A stretch of 64,000 bases of DNA from Apteryx mantelli. Taxonomy: Eukaryota > Chordata > Aves > Apterygiformes > Apterygidae. The DNA lies in NCBI RefSeq assembly GCF_036417845.1, contig NC_090020.1, positions 45,988,425 through 46,052,424 of the forward strand. Reading direction: 5' to 3'. A program made the translations under genes and the position numbers. The notes under the pieces were generated by a model. The model was not told the DNA's origin, searched no databases, and was given only the letters and a program-made list of their open reading frames with translations. Shown piece after piece: positions 50,841 through 62,570 of the stretch (its first letter is position 1; each line of letters opens with the position of its first letter).

Positions 50841-51640
50841 TGATAAGGCGCAGCGCGGCGCCGAGAGACGCGGACACCCAGGTGCCGAGCTTCGTCCCCC
50901 CCGCCGCCACCTGCCGCCGCCGCGCTCCCAACATGGCGCCGCCTTCCTTCCCCCCGCTAGCCCCCTTCCGAGCACCGCGGGCACCGCGCAAAGGGAGTGA
51001 TTTGGGGGCTTCTGGCGCCATACTTTCCAGTGAGGGGCAAGTGCGCAGAGATGAAAGTGATACTCTGTTGGGACTGCCCATTATGTGTCCTGCCCCCCAT
51101 GCTTTTGGAAGTCAGCATGAGTTTCCCTCCCCCCCCCCGCCACCTTTATGGAGGACATGGCTATACTGGAGTAACGGCCGCAGTAACAGCCGCCGCGCAT
51201 CCGTTCCCCTTCCCCCGCGGGGGGCGGGCCCGGGCAACGGCCGCCGCCGCCCAACGGCTGCGGGGTGGGGGGGGCGGGCGCGCGCGCCCCGGCCTGGCAG
51301 CAGCGATACGGCGCCACCTGGCGGGCGGCCGGTGCCGCCTCCCGCGGGCAGTGAGCGGGACCCGCCGCGGGGCGCCGCGCAGCCTGGCGTCGAGATGCCC
51401 GAGTGGCACATCCGCTCCAGGCACTTAATTTAGCCATCTGCGCCAGGGGCCCGGGGTCCCCGCGCAGGAGGAAGGCGGCTAATTCCGGCCGGGAGCAGCA
51501 ACTCCTCCAGCTGCGCCGGCAGCCGGGGCCCCGGGCCGCCGCGCTGCTCGGTGCCTGAGGTCAGTAGCGCCATGGGCCGCGCACGGCACCGTTGTCCCCA
51601 GAGAGGCGCAGGCAGGGCAGCCCTCAGCGAGCCTGGAGAT
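50841..51640. promoter_or_regulatory. CpG island 1: candidate promoter, direction undecided
   Basis: An abrupt change from AT-rich DNA to about 800 bases with very dense CpG, GGGCGGG-type Sp1 boxes (for example near 51,222 and 51,272), CCGCCG runs and a C-run near 51,130. Such islands mark vertebrate promoters. Two ATGGCGCC words on opposite strands suggest YY1-type sites. No TATA box is evident. Possible first-exon donors on the plus strand are GAG|GTCAGT at 51,560 and GAG|GTCAGG at 51,801. Open frames up to about 197 codons cross the island on both strands, but they overlap one another, most lack an early ATG and they look like composition effects. A less GC-rich insert at about 51,040-51,175 is unusual within it. 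The gene it would serve is not identified. Confidence 0.75.
50930..51022. promoter_or_regulatory. Pair of oppositely oriented YY1-like sites
   Basis: AACATGGCGCC on the plus strand at 50,930-50,940 and GGCGCCAT (ATGGCGCC on the minus strand) at 51,014-51,021. YY1 favours AAnATGGCGGC near start sites of CpG-island promoters, so the last bases are imperfect. Opposite orientation about 80 bp apart would fit a bidirectional promoter. Confidence 0.4.
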
Positions 51641-54600
51641 CGGAGGGCTTAGTCCCATCCCAGCCACCAAGTACCCTCGGGAGGTGTCGCTCAGTATGTC
51701 GCCTCACAGAGCAGTCGGCCCCGCTGCAGCCCCAGGCTTTGCTGTGAGCTTGGGCGCGCTGTTCTGCCACCTCCACTTCAGCTCCACCGGATGCAGCCGA
51801 GGTCAGGTGGGAGCCCTCTGCTACTCTGGCGCAATTATGCTCATTAATTACAAAGTTAAAGTTGTTCTTTAAATTCCCAGCTAATGGTTTCTCCTTTTCT
51901 CACTAAATGACCCTTGCTCTGTAAAACAATTTCCTCGTCTTCACTGTGACTCGCACCCTGTCTGAGCTTTGCCATTTCAATTGTAAAAATGTCTTTGCAT
52001 GCTTAGATGGCTTTGCAGGGTTGGAATTTTCAAGATTTAAGTATTCAAGTATTAAATAGTCAGAAGCTGAAGTTACAGATTAACTAGCATACCATACTTA
52101 CACGCAGCAGTAGGAATTGTACAGAAGAAACCATGAAAATAGCTGCAGAGCAAATTAGAGATACCCAGGCTAGTTTTAAATTAGCTGGTTCAGGTGTTGG
52201 TTATAGTCTAGTTATGGCAGCTGGGAGCTCAGCAAGGGTTAGTTCACCTTCTCTTGGGATTGCAGTGTAGCTTTACCCACGGTCAGCTTTTCTGAGCTTG
52301 ATCTATATTAAGGTGTCAAGATGTGGTTGTTCTCTTGAGCCAAAGATGTCTGTAGTTTTACATTGGCTCAAGTTGCCTCTTTAGAGAATTAATTTAGGAG
52401 GCAGCCAGCTGATGTTGCCTCTGCACCTTTACAATTTAAGTCCTAAGAACTGTATCTGCTACTAAGGGTCTTCATGTTTGACAGGGAACTCCCAGTTTTG
52501 TCTCATTTAATAGCTGAACATCATGATAATCCATAGGCTTCATGGGATATTTAGCTTTATCCTTTAGTATTAGTATTCCTTCTTGGAAATGACAGGGGTA
52601 AAGTGCATGTGGAGACTCTGTTGGAAACCTTGACATAGCTGGCTAACAGGCCCGTTAGAGAGTAGTGCAATTCAGTTCTCTGGTCTGTACAGATCTATAG
52701 TAGGAGCAAAGGGGGGAATGTTCTTTTGGCATTATAATTGGCTGCAATTTGAACTAACATCTGCAGGAAGCTAGCTGACCATTAGTGACAAGTTGTAGCA
52801 ATACATTACATAATGAATTCCTTAAAAAATATCTGTGCATTTCTATAACTTCTTATTGAGCATTTGTGGCCAGTCACCAGCTGACATTCTTCTTTTATAC
52901 TTCAAGCATTCTCTTTACTTGACTCAGTATGTTTAGACTGTGAACTCTTCAGGATAGGGACAAGCTTTTGTTTTGTTTCATCTGAAAAATAGTAACCACA
53001 CAGCAGATATTAATAGATAATGAATTTCACAATGTGCTATCATGTCTTCAGATTCTTACAGCTCAAGAAAGTGCTCCTGATTTGCGTATGTTTGCCAATC
53101 AGAGATGCTTGAAAATGATCTCTATTTAAAAAATATCATTTTTTCAAAGTGAAAACCTCCACAAGAAATTTCTCCATTCAGGAGAAATCAGTTTAGAAAT
53201 TAGTATATAAGGTATTGGTTTCATACAATGAAAACGTTAAATTTCAATCATTTTGGAAAACAGTGTTTCCAACTTTTTTATGATTCAAAAACATACATTA
53301 TCATTTTTTAACATTTTAGGGAAGCTGGAAGTAAAACACACATTGATTTGCAAGCCATTCAGAATCCCTATTCACTTTTTTTAGCTGTGTAAGGAATTGC
53401 TGATGGACTTAGAGAGAGTTTCTGCAGGCAAGGTAGATCCCCAAGGTTTCCTTCTGGAATTCCTGCTCAAGTGAATGATACTCCAAATTTAATTAGTAAG
53501 GTCTGAAAATATTCTGAGATGTATTATTTTATTATAATTCTTTTTGTAATAAGGGACATTTTTTCTATGTACCCATGGTCTAGTGACCTTCTGAAATTTG
53601 TAGAGTACCTACATACAGTAATATTGTAGGTTGCAATATTTTGTATGACTTATTTTAATAAAAACAGTAAGATGTGGGCAATTGTGCAAGCCAGTCTTCA
53701 GTGTGATTGTTGGTTAGTTTCTCTCTAAAGCCTTTCTTCTGAGGGCGGGTAGCCAGACTAGTACCACCATATCTATTTTCTATTCTGGTGGACAATTGTA
53801 TTGGATTTCGTTCCTTAGTGTTATCTCTGGGGCATACAGGGCTGACTGCTGTCTCTTCAGATCTGTCCTGTAGTGTTAACCAGAGCTGACCAGTAACTCT
53901 TGCATTCCTATGTGCTTGGTAAGTGGAAATTTTCTTAGCTTATTTGCTTATAAGGGTAGAATGGTTGTTGGCAGACTTTTTTTTCACCCTTATTTGAAAT
54001 TAGGTAAGATGTTGCTGCAATTAAGACATTCTTTCACTGTTCAGTTTCTAAATGATACATTAAAATATTGTTCCTGAGAGAATATACGCATTTTATCTGA
54101 AAGTGTGGGGAAGCAGTAAAAAGAGACAGAGGAAGTTGACCACAATTTTGCATGTTAGAGCAATTGCTTTAAGTGAGATAATTGTGTTTTGTTTCCTTGT
54201 TAACTGGCTTTGTTTGAATATGCAGTCTGACTGACCAGGGAAGATTATGAGCTCAATAAATATGAAAAATGCAGATTGTGTATGTGTTCTACTTTCTTTG
54301 CCAAGAAACAAATTAGTTTGAAGAGTGTAATAGAACAAACAAAATAGTCTTGGCTTTCCCAGTATGTTCTGAAAAGGTGGTAGAAGTTTTGCAGAACTTT
54401 CAAATTCATTCAATGATCTCCTGAAGTTTTATACATGAAAGATACTACCACAGTCAGGGGTTTCTGAGGATATGGATGTATCTAGCAAATCAATAATATA
54501 GTTGATTATCAACAAACGTAACAAGATGGCTTGATTGGATGTAGGTCAATATGTATATCCAGTTTAATATTTTCAAGTTGTCATACACAATGACTGTATA

Positions 54601-56889
54601 AAAATCAATTATTCTTTTTTCCAAGATTTAGCAAAATTGCCAGCTGGTTTGCTGGTTACATCGATAAGATATTACAGGTGCTGTTAGTGAAACAGAATGA
54701 AGATAATGAGCAAGATAATTCCTATAATAACTTCTAGACACATTTTCAGTGGTGAAAAATCAATCTCTAGCAAATGAATTATGTCATCCTATTTAATTCA
54801 AAGAGTTTACAGTCTGAATTTTCAGGTCCTCTGTTAATTATATTGTTTGCACCATTTTAAAATCGGTTGTTCCCTGAAGAGAAGACTGATGGATCTGACC
54901 TCTTGTGGATTAGGGAACTGATGTTGAACTAATGTGAGTTTTCTCTGGCATGGGGTGGACTGTGCAGCTCTTTTCTGAGTGAGGTCTCTGTCCTACTCAC
55001 TGCCTATGAAACCTGTAGAACCTTAAAAACTGTGAGGCACACAGACAATCTGATTCATTAGGAAATCAAATTCGGATATGACACATTTAAGCACTGAATT
55101 TGGATATTTTAAATCCTACTAGGTAGGCAGTATCAGCTTTTGAATCAGTTCACTCTTTAATGAAGCTGTATCTGAAAACCGTCAGATGTTACCCTCTTCG
55201 TAAATTAGTTTTCATTACAACAATATTTATCTTCCTTACACTTATTTTAATATAAAGAGATAAAAAATGCCAAAGGAAAACCATCTACTTCATTTTTGTT
55301 TCCAACACTCCAGAAGTGTAAATTTTGTCTATAACTTAGTCCAGAGTATCCAATATTTTTTCACTATGCAGTGTTAAGTAAGGAGGACCTTATGGCTCTT
55401 TCTGTGCAGCAATTATATCAGTGTTAGGCAGTTGTCATAATTTCTGTATGGTGGCACAAGCCACTGTATTTACAAATGAGCATATATTAGGAGACATCTA
55501 AATTCCTATTTAGGTATTCACGTGAAGACTGGTTCTATGCACCACCTGCTTAGAACGATTTGCTGAGTAAGGATTCAGACTGGCTGTGCAGTTTTTCTCA
55601 AAACCAGACTAAGTTAGGAGGGGCCAGAATCTATTAAAAGTAGATATTTTGGTGGTGAAGGGATGGGCACCAGTAACTTTAGCTTGTCTGAAAATGTTTA
55701 ACACAATATTTCCATGTGAGATTACCACAGGTGTAGTTATCATCTAAAATGGGTTTTCCCTCTTTGTTAAGCCAGGATCTATTTTGGCACATGTGATTGT
55801 GGACATACTTAAAAAATTGTTTATCGTGTCCAAATTAGTAAGAAAACATGCTGAAGTAATGAGAAATAGAATCAAAACCCTAAAAAGCTGTGTCATTGTA
55901 CTAGCTAGGGATTTTTAACATCAGTAACTGAGTATGAACTGAAAAAAGTTCAGTTCACCCTATCCAGGAAAAAAAATCTGCTGTTGACACAATATATAAG
56001 TCCCCACTAAGAGTGACAACAAATACCACAAAGGGTGGTATTTATTTCAAAATAATATTTTTTTCTAGTAATTTTTGAACTACTATTGCACATAAGAGTT
56101 TGAAAGACAAGGTTGCAGCAACTGTATGACTCGTACAGGTTTTTTTCCAGTTTAGAACCCAGTGCTTTTCCCATAGCATCTAGTAACTGAAGGAGCACTT
56201 TAAGGATGTGCCTTCTCTGAAGTCAGATTTTTTTATTATTTCAAAAAGGGAAAGAAGTATTTTGAGCAGTTGTGTATTCAAAGGTGTTAATATTAAAGGC
56301 TGAAAGAATCATTTGGGACTTGGAAAAATACAATAGTCCAGACTTTACTGTTAGTTACACAAATATAACAGCCAGAATCATATTGTCTTTGCTAAAGTAA
56401 TTGTCAGAAATAAATAATCATAAACATTGTCTCTTCTTGAACCTGCATCTCTGCAACTGAGATCAGTATTTGGTTCAATACTTATAAATACATCTGACAG
56501 ATCACCAACAGGCTAAGGCAAGTTCCCCTTTTTGATGGTTTAAACTAAATGCCAGACTGTGGGCTGGAGTTCCTGAGACACAGGCACCTTTACCTCTGTT
56601 GGGGAATGGCAATCTTCTCAGAGCAGCAAAGTTTCTTACACCCTGCAAATTCAGAGGACACTTCTACTGAGCTTTTAAGGAGACACAGAGCTTTCCAAAA
56701 TTTTGGCACTTTCTTCTTGACTAGTCCAAGATTTATTTTTTAATTTAATTATTACCATGATACTTAGAATGCTAACACAACAGACTTTTTGGGCTCCTAA
56801 CAGATTAAACTTATTATTTATTTACTTTTGAAAGAAACAAAATTTGCTGGTCTTGAACTTTAAAATTGCTTATTTTTGACGAAACAGCG

Positions 56890-57290
56890 TACCAAGATAG
56901 CATCAGGGTGCAGTGAGAGCCAGCTGCTCTGCAACAGAAGGTGAGCCAGGAGCCAGGATGTGGACCAGCAAGTCCAGGTCAGGATCAGGGCCAGAGATGG
57001 TGGTTGGGGTCGGCATAGCCTGGTGATCCCCCAGCAGGACCATAGTGATGAGGCAGGTCCGGAGTCAAGCCGGGAAGCTGAGCTGGTGGGACCATGTCAG
57101 GGCCAGACTCACAATTCCCAAAGGCAAGGAGGGGCAGCCCTCACTTCTAACTTACTTCACAACAGCTCTGGTCAAGGAAGAAGCCCCCCTTGGACTCAGA
57201 CAGCTAAACTCCTTCACTTAGCCCCTAAACACCAGAAGGGCAATGCACTCCTGGCCCCAGAAAATTGGACTTTGTGGCAAAATTTGGAGG
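56890..57290. other. GC-enriched patch with degenerate short repeats, probable relic repeat
   Basis: About 400 bases markedly richer in G and C than the flanks but poor in CpG. The left half is built from recurring words such as GAGCCAG, GGTCAGGATCAGGGCCAG and CCAGGATG. That looks like a worn minisatellite or the remains of a repeat-rich LTR. A plus-strand stretch of about 111 codons is open through it, with a low-complexity, Q/G-rich translation and no ATG at the left end. I do not recognise the family. Confidence 0.4.
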
Positions 57291-57320
57291 TGTAACACAC
57301 ACATGCACATGTGTGCATAC

Positions 57321-57322
<2 letters not shown>

Positions 57323-57358
<36 letters not shown>
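57323..57358. repeat. (AC)18 microsatellite
   Basis: Eighteen uninterrupted AC units, preceded by a degenerate CA/TG-rich stretch from about 57,296. Confidence 0.97.
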
Positions 57359-57360
<2 letters not shown>

Positions 57361-58993
57361 TACTTTAATCAGCTCCATAGACCACTGACTGAATTACTTC
57401 AACTACTGTGGGCTCTGATATCAGCAATCATATTTTGTAGTTGTATTCCAAAGAGCAAAAATCAGCCATTTTAGAATAATACTTAGGCCTATCCAATTCT
57501 GCTATTTTAGCTAACTGTAAATGATCAAAATTACAAACTCTTGAGACTAGTGACCAAAACATTTTTATATATATTTAAAAACTAATCTTACTATCACTTC
57601 ATTTTTTTGAGCTGACAAACCTAATCAATCTTTGTGATAGTATCCATTTTTGTTGTGCTTACAGGATGCATAGTCAACTTTTTATCACGTTACAGTATCA
57701 CACTGACTCACCTGAGAAGTCTGGGGAGGGAGGGGGGAATAAGCCTTACTCAGTTACAAGCTTTTTAATCCCTCTTTATATAGCATCTTCCAAGCATATT
57801 TTTAAAAGCATGTTGCATGCCTAGGAGGTAGCAGGTTCAAAGCTACAGCTGTAACTGCTAAAGGTAAAAGTAGATGTAAAGGCAATTAATTGTCTTTAAA
57901 CAGTTTTGCTTTTAGGACAGAAATAGTTGGCTCTTTCTGTTTAAATATGCTGTCATTTAGAAAAGAATTAGAGGAAGCAATTTCCACAGCTGACCATAAG
58001 TGTAAGAAATACAAGAATCTAGGGAGCTAGCAGCCTTTGCCTTGTTCACGTGCAGACATTCAAGCATCTGTTTGAGTGCTTTCCTGACAAAGGATGTTTT
58101 CCTGACTCATCTTAAGATATCTTAAGATTTCTTAAGAAGTCATCTTAATCAATTAAAAATTATTTTACTGTCTCAAATTCAGAGCACAGATTCTTCTTTC
58201 CGTAAGTGTTGGGCTGCGTTTATTATTTCTACTGTTGTAATCCTAAATATTAACATTATCTATATAAACAGCAAAGTATCTTTGCATCTTGCTGAACTCT
58301 TGTTCCTAACAATACTTATAAATAGTAATACTAAGTAATAATGCTATTTTGTAGCAATGAGTCCCCTGGGCTAAGTTTACACCGTGTCATAAAAAAGATT
58401 TTAACTGATGTAACATTTTCTGCCTTCAGTTTGTTAAACTGAATGATTTCTTGTTCTTGAGTGGCATGTGAATTTTATTATGATGGGAATTACATTATCT
58501 GTGTTTTAAATTGGAACTCACCATACTTTCTTTAGTTTATAGCCATCTGAAATATTTTTTTTAGATTCTTAATTTGCAGTTCCATGTTGTTATTTGTGTT
58601 TTTACAGCTTGTTTTGTTGTAAATCTAGAGTTTGGGGGATGCATCTGACTTACTGAGCTTGAACAAATCACTTGTAGAGTATATGTACAATAGTTCTGAT
58701 GCTTCTCAGAAACATTAGCTCTGCTGTGAAGTACACGTAAGATCCCATCTGCTCAGAAATATACAGAAATCACCAAATATATTGCAGATGTGGACATATG
58801 TGACATTTCCTAACATATATCAGTAGTTCCAGTTGAAGCTACCACTCATGCACACTGCAGGAATATTAAACATCTGGAAAAAAAGAAAATCCTTGAAAAC
58901 TGTTGGACAAAACTTAGAGACTAAGAATGGAGTGTATCCAAGAAAACACACAAGCATGATAGCTTGTGGTTTGCAGTAGAATGCTGTTTCAGG

Positions 58994-59070
58994 AACATCA
59001 GTAACTGTATTTTTTCCATCACAGCCTTTCAGTACTCTTCTGTACTTTTCGTTGAATTCTTCTGTAAAGG
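58994..59070. repeat. 77-bp direct repeat, left copy, next to LTR 2
   Basis: Matches 59,564-59,640 at 75 of 77 positions, at an offset of exactly 570 bases. The differences are at the tenth base (A versus C) and the fifteenth base (T versus C). This copy lies on the left side of the minus-strand LTR. Such a repeat is far too long for a retroviral target-site duplication. Confidence 0.93.
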
Positions 59071-59074
59071 AGGA

Positions 59075-59566
59075 TGAACTCACCAGCCTCCATAACAGGG
59101 TCCGACCCTAGGTTCCTGCTGAGGCAGAAGTTCAAAGTCAGATTGGAGAGAAATAAAATTTAATGATACACATGCAGTAATTACAGCTTGATTTACAGGG
59201 TGCCTCTGAAGAGGGACCCCGAACAAAGAAATCCCTGGGCAATTATACCCTTACAGTCTAAATTCCCCACCCCTTAAGCGATAGTTTGGACCAACAGTAA
59301 TAGATAGGTCTTGGTTCTTCCCCTTCTTCACTGGGCCCCTCCATTGTCTCTAGGCAGGCTGCTGCTTATCTTCAAGGTTGGCTACTCCTGCTGTCCGTGC
59401 AACTTCTTTATCTCTCCAGCTTGAACTGGCTCTGGGGCCCCTTTTTACTTATCTAAGTAAAAGTTCACAGCCTGAGGCCTAAGGCTTCAGCAAATTTAGC
59501 TACTAATGCTAAGCAAGTTATGCTAAGCAATTAATTCTAGACAGCTTCAGTCCGATATTCTCTAAC
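59075..59566 (-). mobile_element. Solo LTR 2 of an endogenous retrovirus, minus strand
   Basis: On the minus strand the element starts TGTTAGAGAATATC (right end 59,566) and probably ends GTGAGTTCA (left end about 59,075), giving about 492 bp with TG...CA termini. The right boundary is firm, the left one less so. Bases 59,469-59,540 match the 5' part of LTR 1 at 68 of 70 positions (the doubled GCTTAGCA and the AGCCTTAGGCCTCAGGCT palindrome), which fixes identity and strand. A TATA-like GGTATAATT lies at 59,241-59,249 and an ATTAAA polyadenylation signal at 59,159-59,164, both read on the minus strand. No viral genes are adjacent, so it is a solo LTR. The flanks have no 4-6-bp target duplication. 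They carry the 77-bp repeat instead. Confidence 0.8.
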
Positions 59567-59640
59567 ATCAGTCACTGCATTTTTTCCATCACAGCCTTTC
59601 AGTACTCTTCTGTACTTTTCGTTGAATTCTTCTGTAAAGG
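59564..59640. repeat. 77-bp direct repeat, right copy, next to LTR 2
   Basis: Begins within the last three bases of the LTR and ends at CTGTAAAGG, after which the left copy continues AGGATGAAC and this copy ATGGACTTGATGATC. The latter words resemble the tail of a CR1 3' end, which may mark the pre-insertion continuation of this locus. Confidence 0.93.
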
Positions 59641-59644
59641 ATGG

Positions 59645-62099
59645 ACTTGATGATCATAATATTCCTCTCTTGTTATAAAACCTAATAATCTAAAATCAGG
59701 AAAAGAGGTGACACTCCTTAGTACGTTCTTATGTGGCACAGCATCAATACATGCAGCTACAGTTTGTCTTTGTGAGAAAAGTTTGATCTGAATATTACCA
59801 AGATTAAAAATATTACAAAATAGATTGCAAAACAGAGTATGCATTGTAAATGCCTCTCCCTTAAATATACTATATACTGTTCACATGAAAAATCTTTTTA
59901 TTTACATATTTATTTGCCATATTATTTAGTCTTTTGAATGCAATAATAATGATAGTATGTATACTTTGATGTGGAGGTGCCTTATCTGACTGCTTTAAAC
60001 TCATTAGAAACTGTCAGACTTGATAGATTTCTGGATTATGTCTTTAGTGAAATACAAACAGCAATCAATAAAGCAAATTTTCAGGAAGAATTCACTCTTG
60101 TTCCACATCAGAGGCTACAAACTCTGATGTTTGCACAGTAGTAGTATCCTTCTATTCAGACTGACAGTTTCTGACAAAACTCTTCTTATATTTCTGTGGA
60201 GCACTGGGTTGCTGCACCAAGAAGAATATTCACAGAGGCTAATTTTACTTTGGAGTAGCTAATTTCTCCTGTTTCCTTTTATGTCAATGTGTGGGTGTGT
60301 GGGAGAAGGCTCCTTAGAGGGTAATTTGCAACAGGAGCCTAACTTGAAGAGCTGTATCCTCTACTGAGGTACGTAAGCTCTACTACACGTAGAGGGAATC
60401 TGCAAACACTAACCTATCTTGGTCTTTGTGAATAACTCATATTGTCTCAAAATATCTGAATTTGGACTGTCTGTCCATCAGTCTCTGCCTAAACATCTAT
60501 CAGCACTCCTTCCTAATACCTTTGAACCTTTAGCTATTTTTAACAAAAATTTGGCAGAAGGAGGGAACTCAGTGCTAATTAGATCTCTGTAAGTTCTGTG
60601 AAAATTGGCAGTTATGCAGAGGAGAGAGTAAACAAAATTAGCACTTCTGTTGAGTATGAACTCTACAGTTAACTGTTTTATATGATTTCCTGGCTAGCAG
60701 CTGGCACGCACATACTGACTAAACTTTTAGCACATATAAAGCTAGTAACCATCCACAATATATGTTGTCTCTTGTCTCACTTGAAATGGAGGGACATGGA
60801 AAAGAATTACAGGAAATATTACAGGAAGGGCGGAAGAGCCAAGGAGCAAGACCTGAACTGATACTGTAAGACAGGAGGGGAAGGGTCATAAGAACATGGA
60901 TGACCAGGGATTACTGCTGTTGGGTAGTAGTAGATATGTGGCATACATTCATAGAAACCAAATTTCATCAGGTTCAGTGTTCACAGATCAACTTGTTTTC
61001 TTCTTTGGGGCTGAAGTTTATTCTCAATCTTAGGTTTTATCTTTCAACTAGTAGATGTCATTGTTTGTAAATGATTCATTTCTAACTATGTTTTGCCAAT
61101 ATAACATGTACAAAACATGGTGATAAATAGTGGATGAGTAAAACACTTTGGTTCTAGTTAAAAACATGCCAGGATACCATCATGGAATACTTTTTACTTC
61201 AGTTCTTTTTGTACTTATTCTGTTTATTATTGGAACAGTGTGCAAGGATACTTATGCTGACACAAGTGTTGAAAAATATAATTGTGTACTAGTTAAAATA
61301 TTCTAAACAAAGCTGATGATGAGACATTTCTCTAAGGAATGAAATAATCATATTAATAAAAAACAATATTCAAGCTTTGTAAAAACAATAGTTGAACTAA
61401 GCTTCATCGCTTTAGGCAAACTGCAGCATGTTTTCTCTGGCCTTGGTATAGTCTTTGCCACGTCTGTATCCAAATTGCTATGCCTTTCTCTTCCTGCTTT
61501 CTGTACACATACAACACTGCACTGCACTTTCTCTATATATTCTTACATAAGGCCATCATTTTCCCTCTCCCTCGCTCTATCCCTGTCTTTGTTTGCTCTG
61601 TACAGGATATGTCTTTTTGCTTATCTCCCTCTTCGGTACAATGTATATCACCCTGTGTTGTGTGTAAATCTTTCTGTCCTGTATGTCACCCTTTCCCATT
61701 TTTCCACAGCAAAATGTAAAATTGCTTTCTGCCTGTCTCTGAGTGGTAAAATTGCCTTTTAAATTGAGATAAGAATTACCAGCCCAGGGATGAACTCACA
61801 TGATTAAATGATTAAAAGGCTAACAGTAATTTATTCAGCAACAAACAACAAACCAGAAAACTAAAATCCAGAAACATCACTCTAGGTGAGCAGACAGGTC
61901 AGTTCAACTCAGTAGTGGTTTATGGTGATAATAAGCACTGGCAAACTAAAAGATGTGTCACTGGGTGTCTCGGAGAGAGATGCAACCTGTCACTGAGGAG
62001 GCTTCTTTCTTCAAGCTCCCTTCTTGCACGTGCCTGGTAGCGTGGAGTAGGTGGGACTAGCTATACTTCTGCCCTTCGAATTCGTCTGAGTCTGTACAT
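59645..62099. other. Intergenic, AT-rich; possible LTR-like relic at its right end
   Basis: I see no gene. From about 61,480 to 61,720 the plus strand is C/T-rich and open, which I take as composition. From about 61,780 to 61,960 the minus strand has GCTGAATAAATTACTG (AATAAA) followed by GTGAGTTCATCC, similar in layout to the end of LTR 2. I could not find ends or a duplication, so it is not called as an element. Confidence 0.5.
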
Positions 62100-62272
62100 C
62101 AGACTTTCTGAGCTAGTGTTGAGCGAGGCGAAGCGCTACCACGCTCTAGCATTTAATAACGCGGAGTTAAGCACCAGTAGCGTGACACGAGCCGAGGCAC
62201 CAACTCCCCTGCATCCTCCACCCCAGAGCAGACCTCGGGCAAAGCACAGCCCGCGCCGCGCCGGCCCGGCCG

Positions 62273-62299
62273 CCCTGCCCTGCCCTGCCCTGCCCTTCC
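62273..62299. repeat. (CCCTG)n pentanucleotide repeat, about five units
   Basis: Consecutive CCCTG units with the last one altered to CCCTT, in the upstream part of the CpG island. Confidence 0.9.
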
Positions 62300-62570
62300 C
62301 TGCCGGGGGCTGCGGCTCGGCCCGCTGCCCGCTGCCGGGCCCCGCCGGCTCTTCCCTCCGCCCTCTCCGGCTCTGCAGGCGGCGGCCAGGCCGCGCGGTG
62401 CCGCAGAGCGCCTGCACGCAGGGCTGGGCCGCGCGGTGCGGGGGGCAACCGCCCCCGCGAGCGGGGAGAGAGGCGCCCCGCGGCGGCACAGCTACGGCGG
62501 CACGGCCGCGGCGCCCCTCCGTGGGCGGGAGGGCGCGCCCCTTGCCATGATCCCGCCCCCGGCCAGCCGC

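Larger units (their letters stand above)
51641..58993. other. Intergenic or intronic, AT-rich unique sequence
   Basis: I see no gene. If the island at 50.8 kb transcribes to the right, this would be its gene body, but I could not find a chain of coding exons. An open stretch of about 106 codons on the minus strand at 54,093-54,413 shows no domain. It includes the GC-enriched patch at 56.9 kb and the CA microsatellite at 57.3 kb, described separately. The rest, with T- and A-runs, shows nothing notable. Confidence 0.55.

Noticed and set aside
50840..51433. Open stretch of about 197 codons on the plus strand, and overlapping ones on the minus strand, through CpG island 1
   Set aside because: All six frames are unusually open because the sequence has few A/T-rich stop codons. 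The translations are A/P/R/G-rich without domains, the left end has no ATG, and frames overlap on both strands.
27496..57358. CA repeats considered as part of a CRISPR-like or satellite array
   Set aside because: They are simple dinucleotide microsatellites. No spaced direct-repeat array of any kind was seen in the window.
59071..59105. A primer-binding-site reading of TGGAGGCTGGTGAGTTC beside LTR 2
   Set aside because: It begins with TGG, but its complement does not resemble a tRNA 3' end and there is no internal retroviral sequence.
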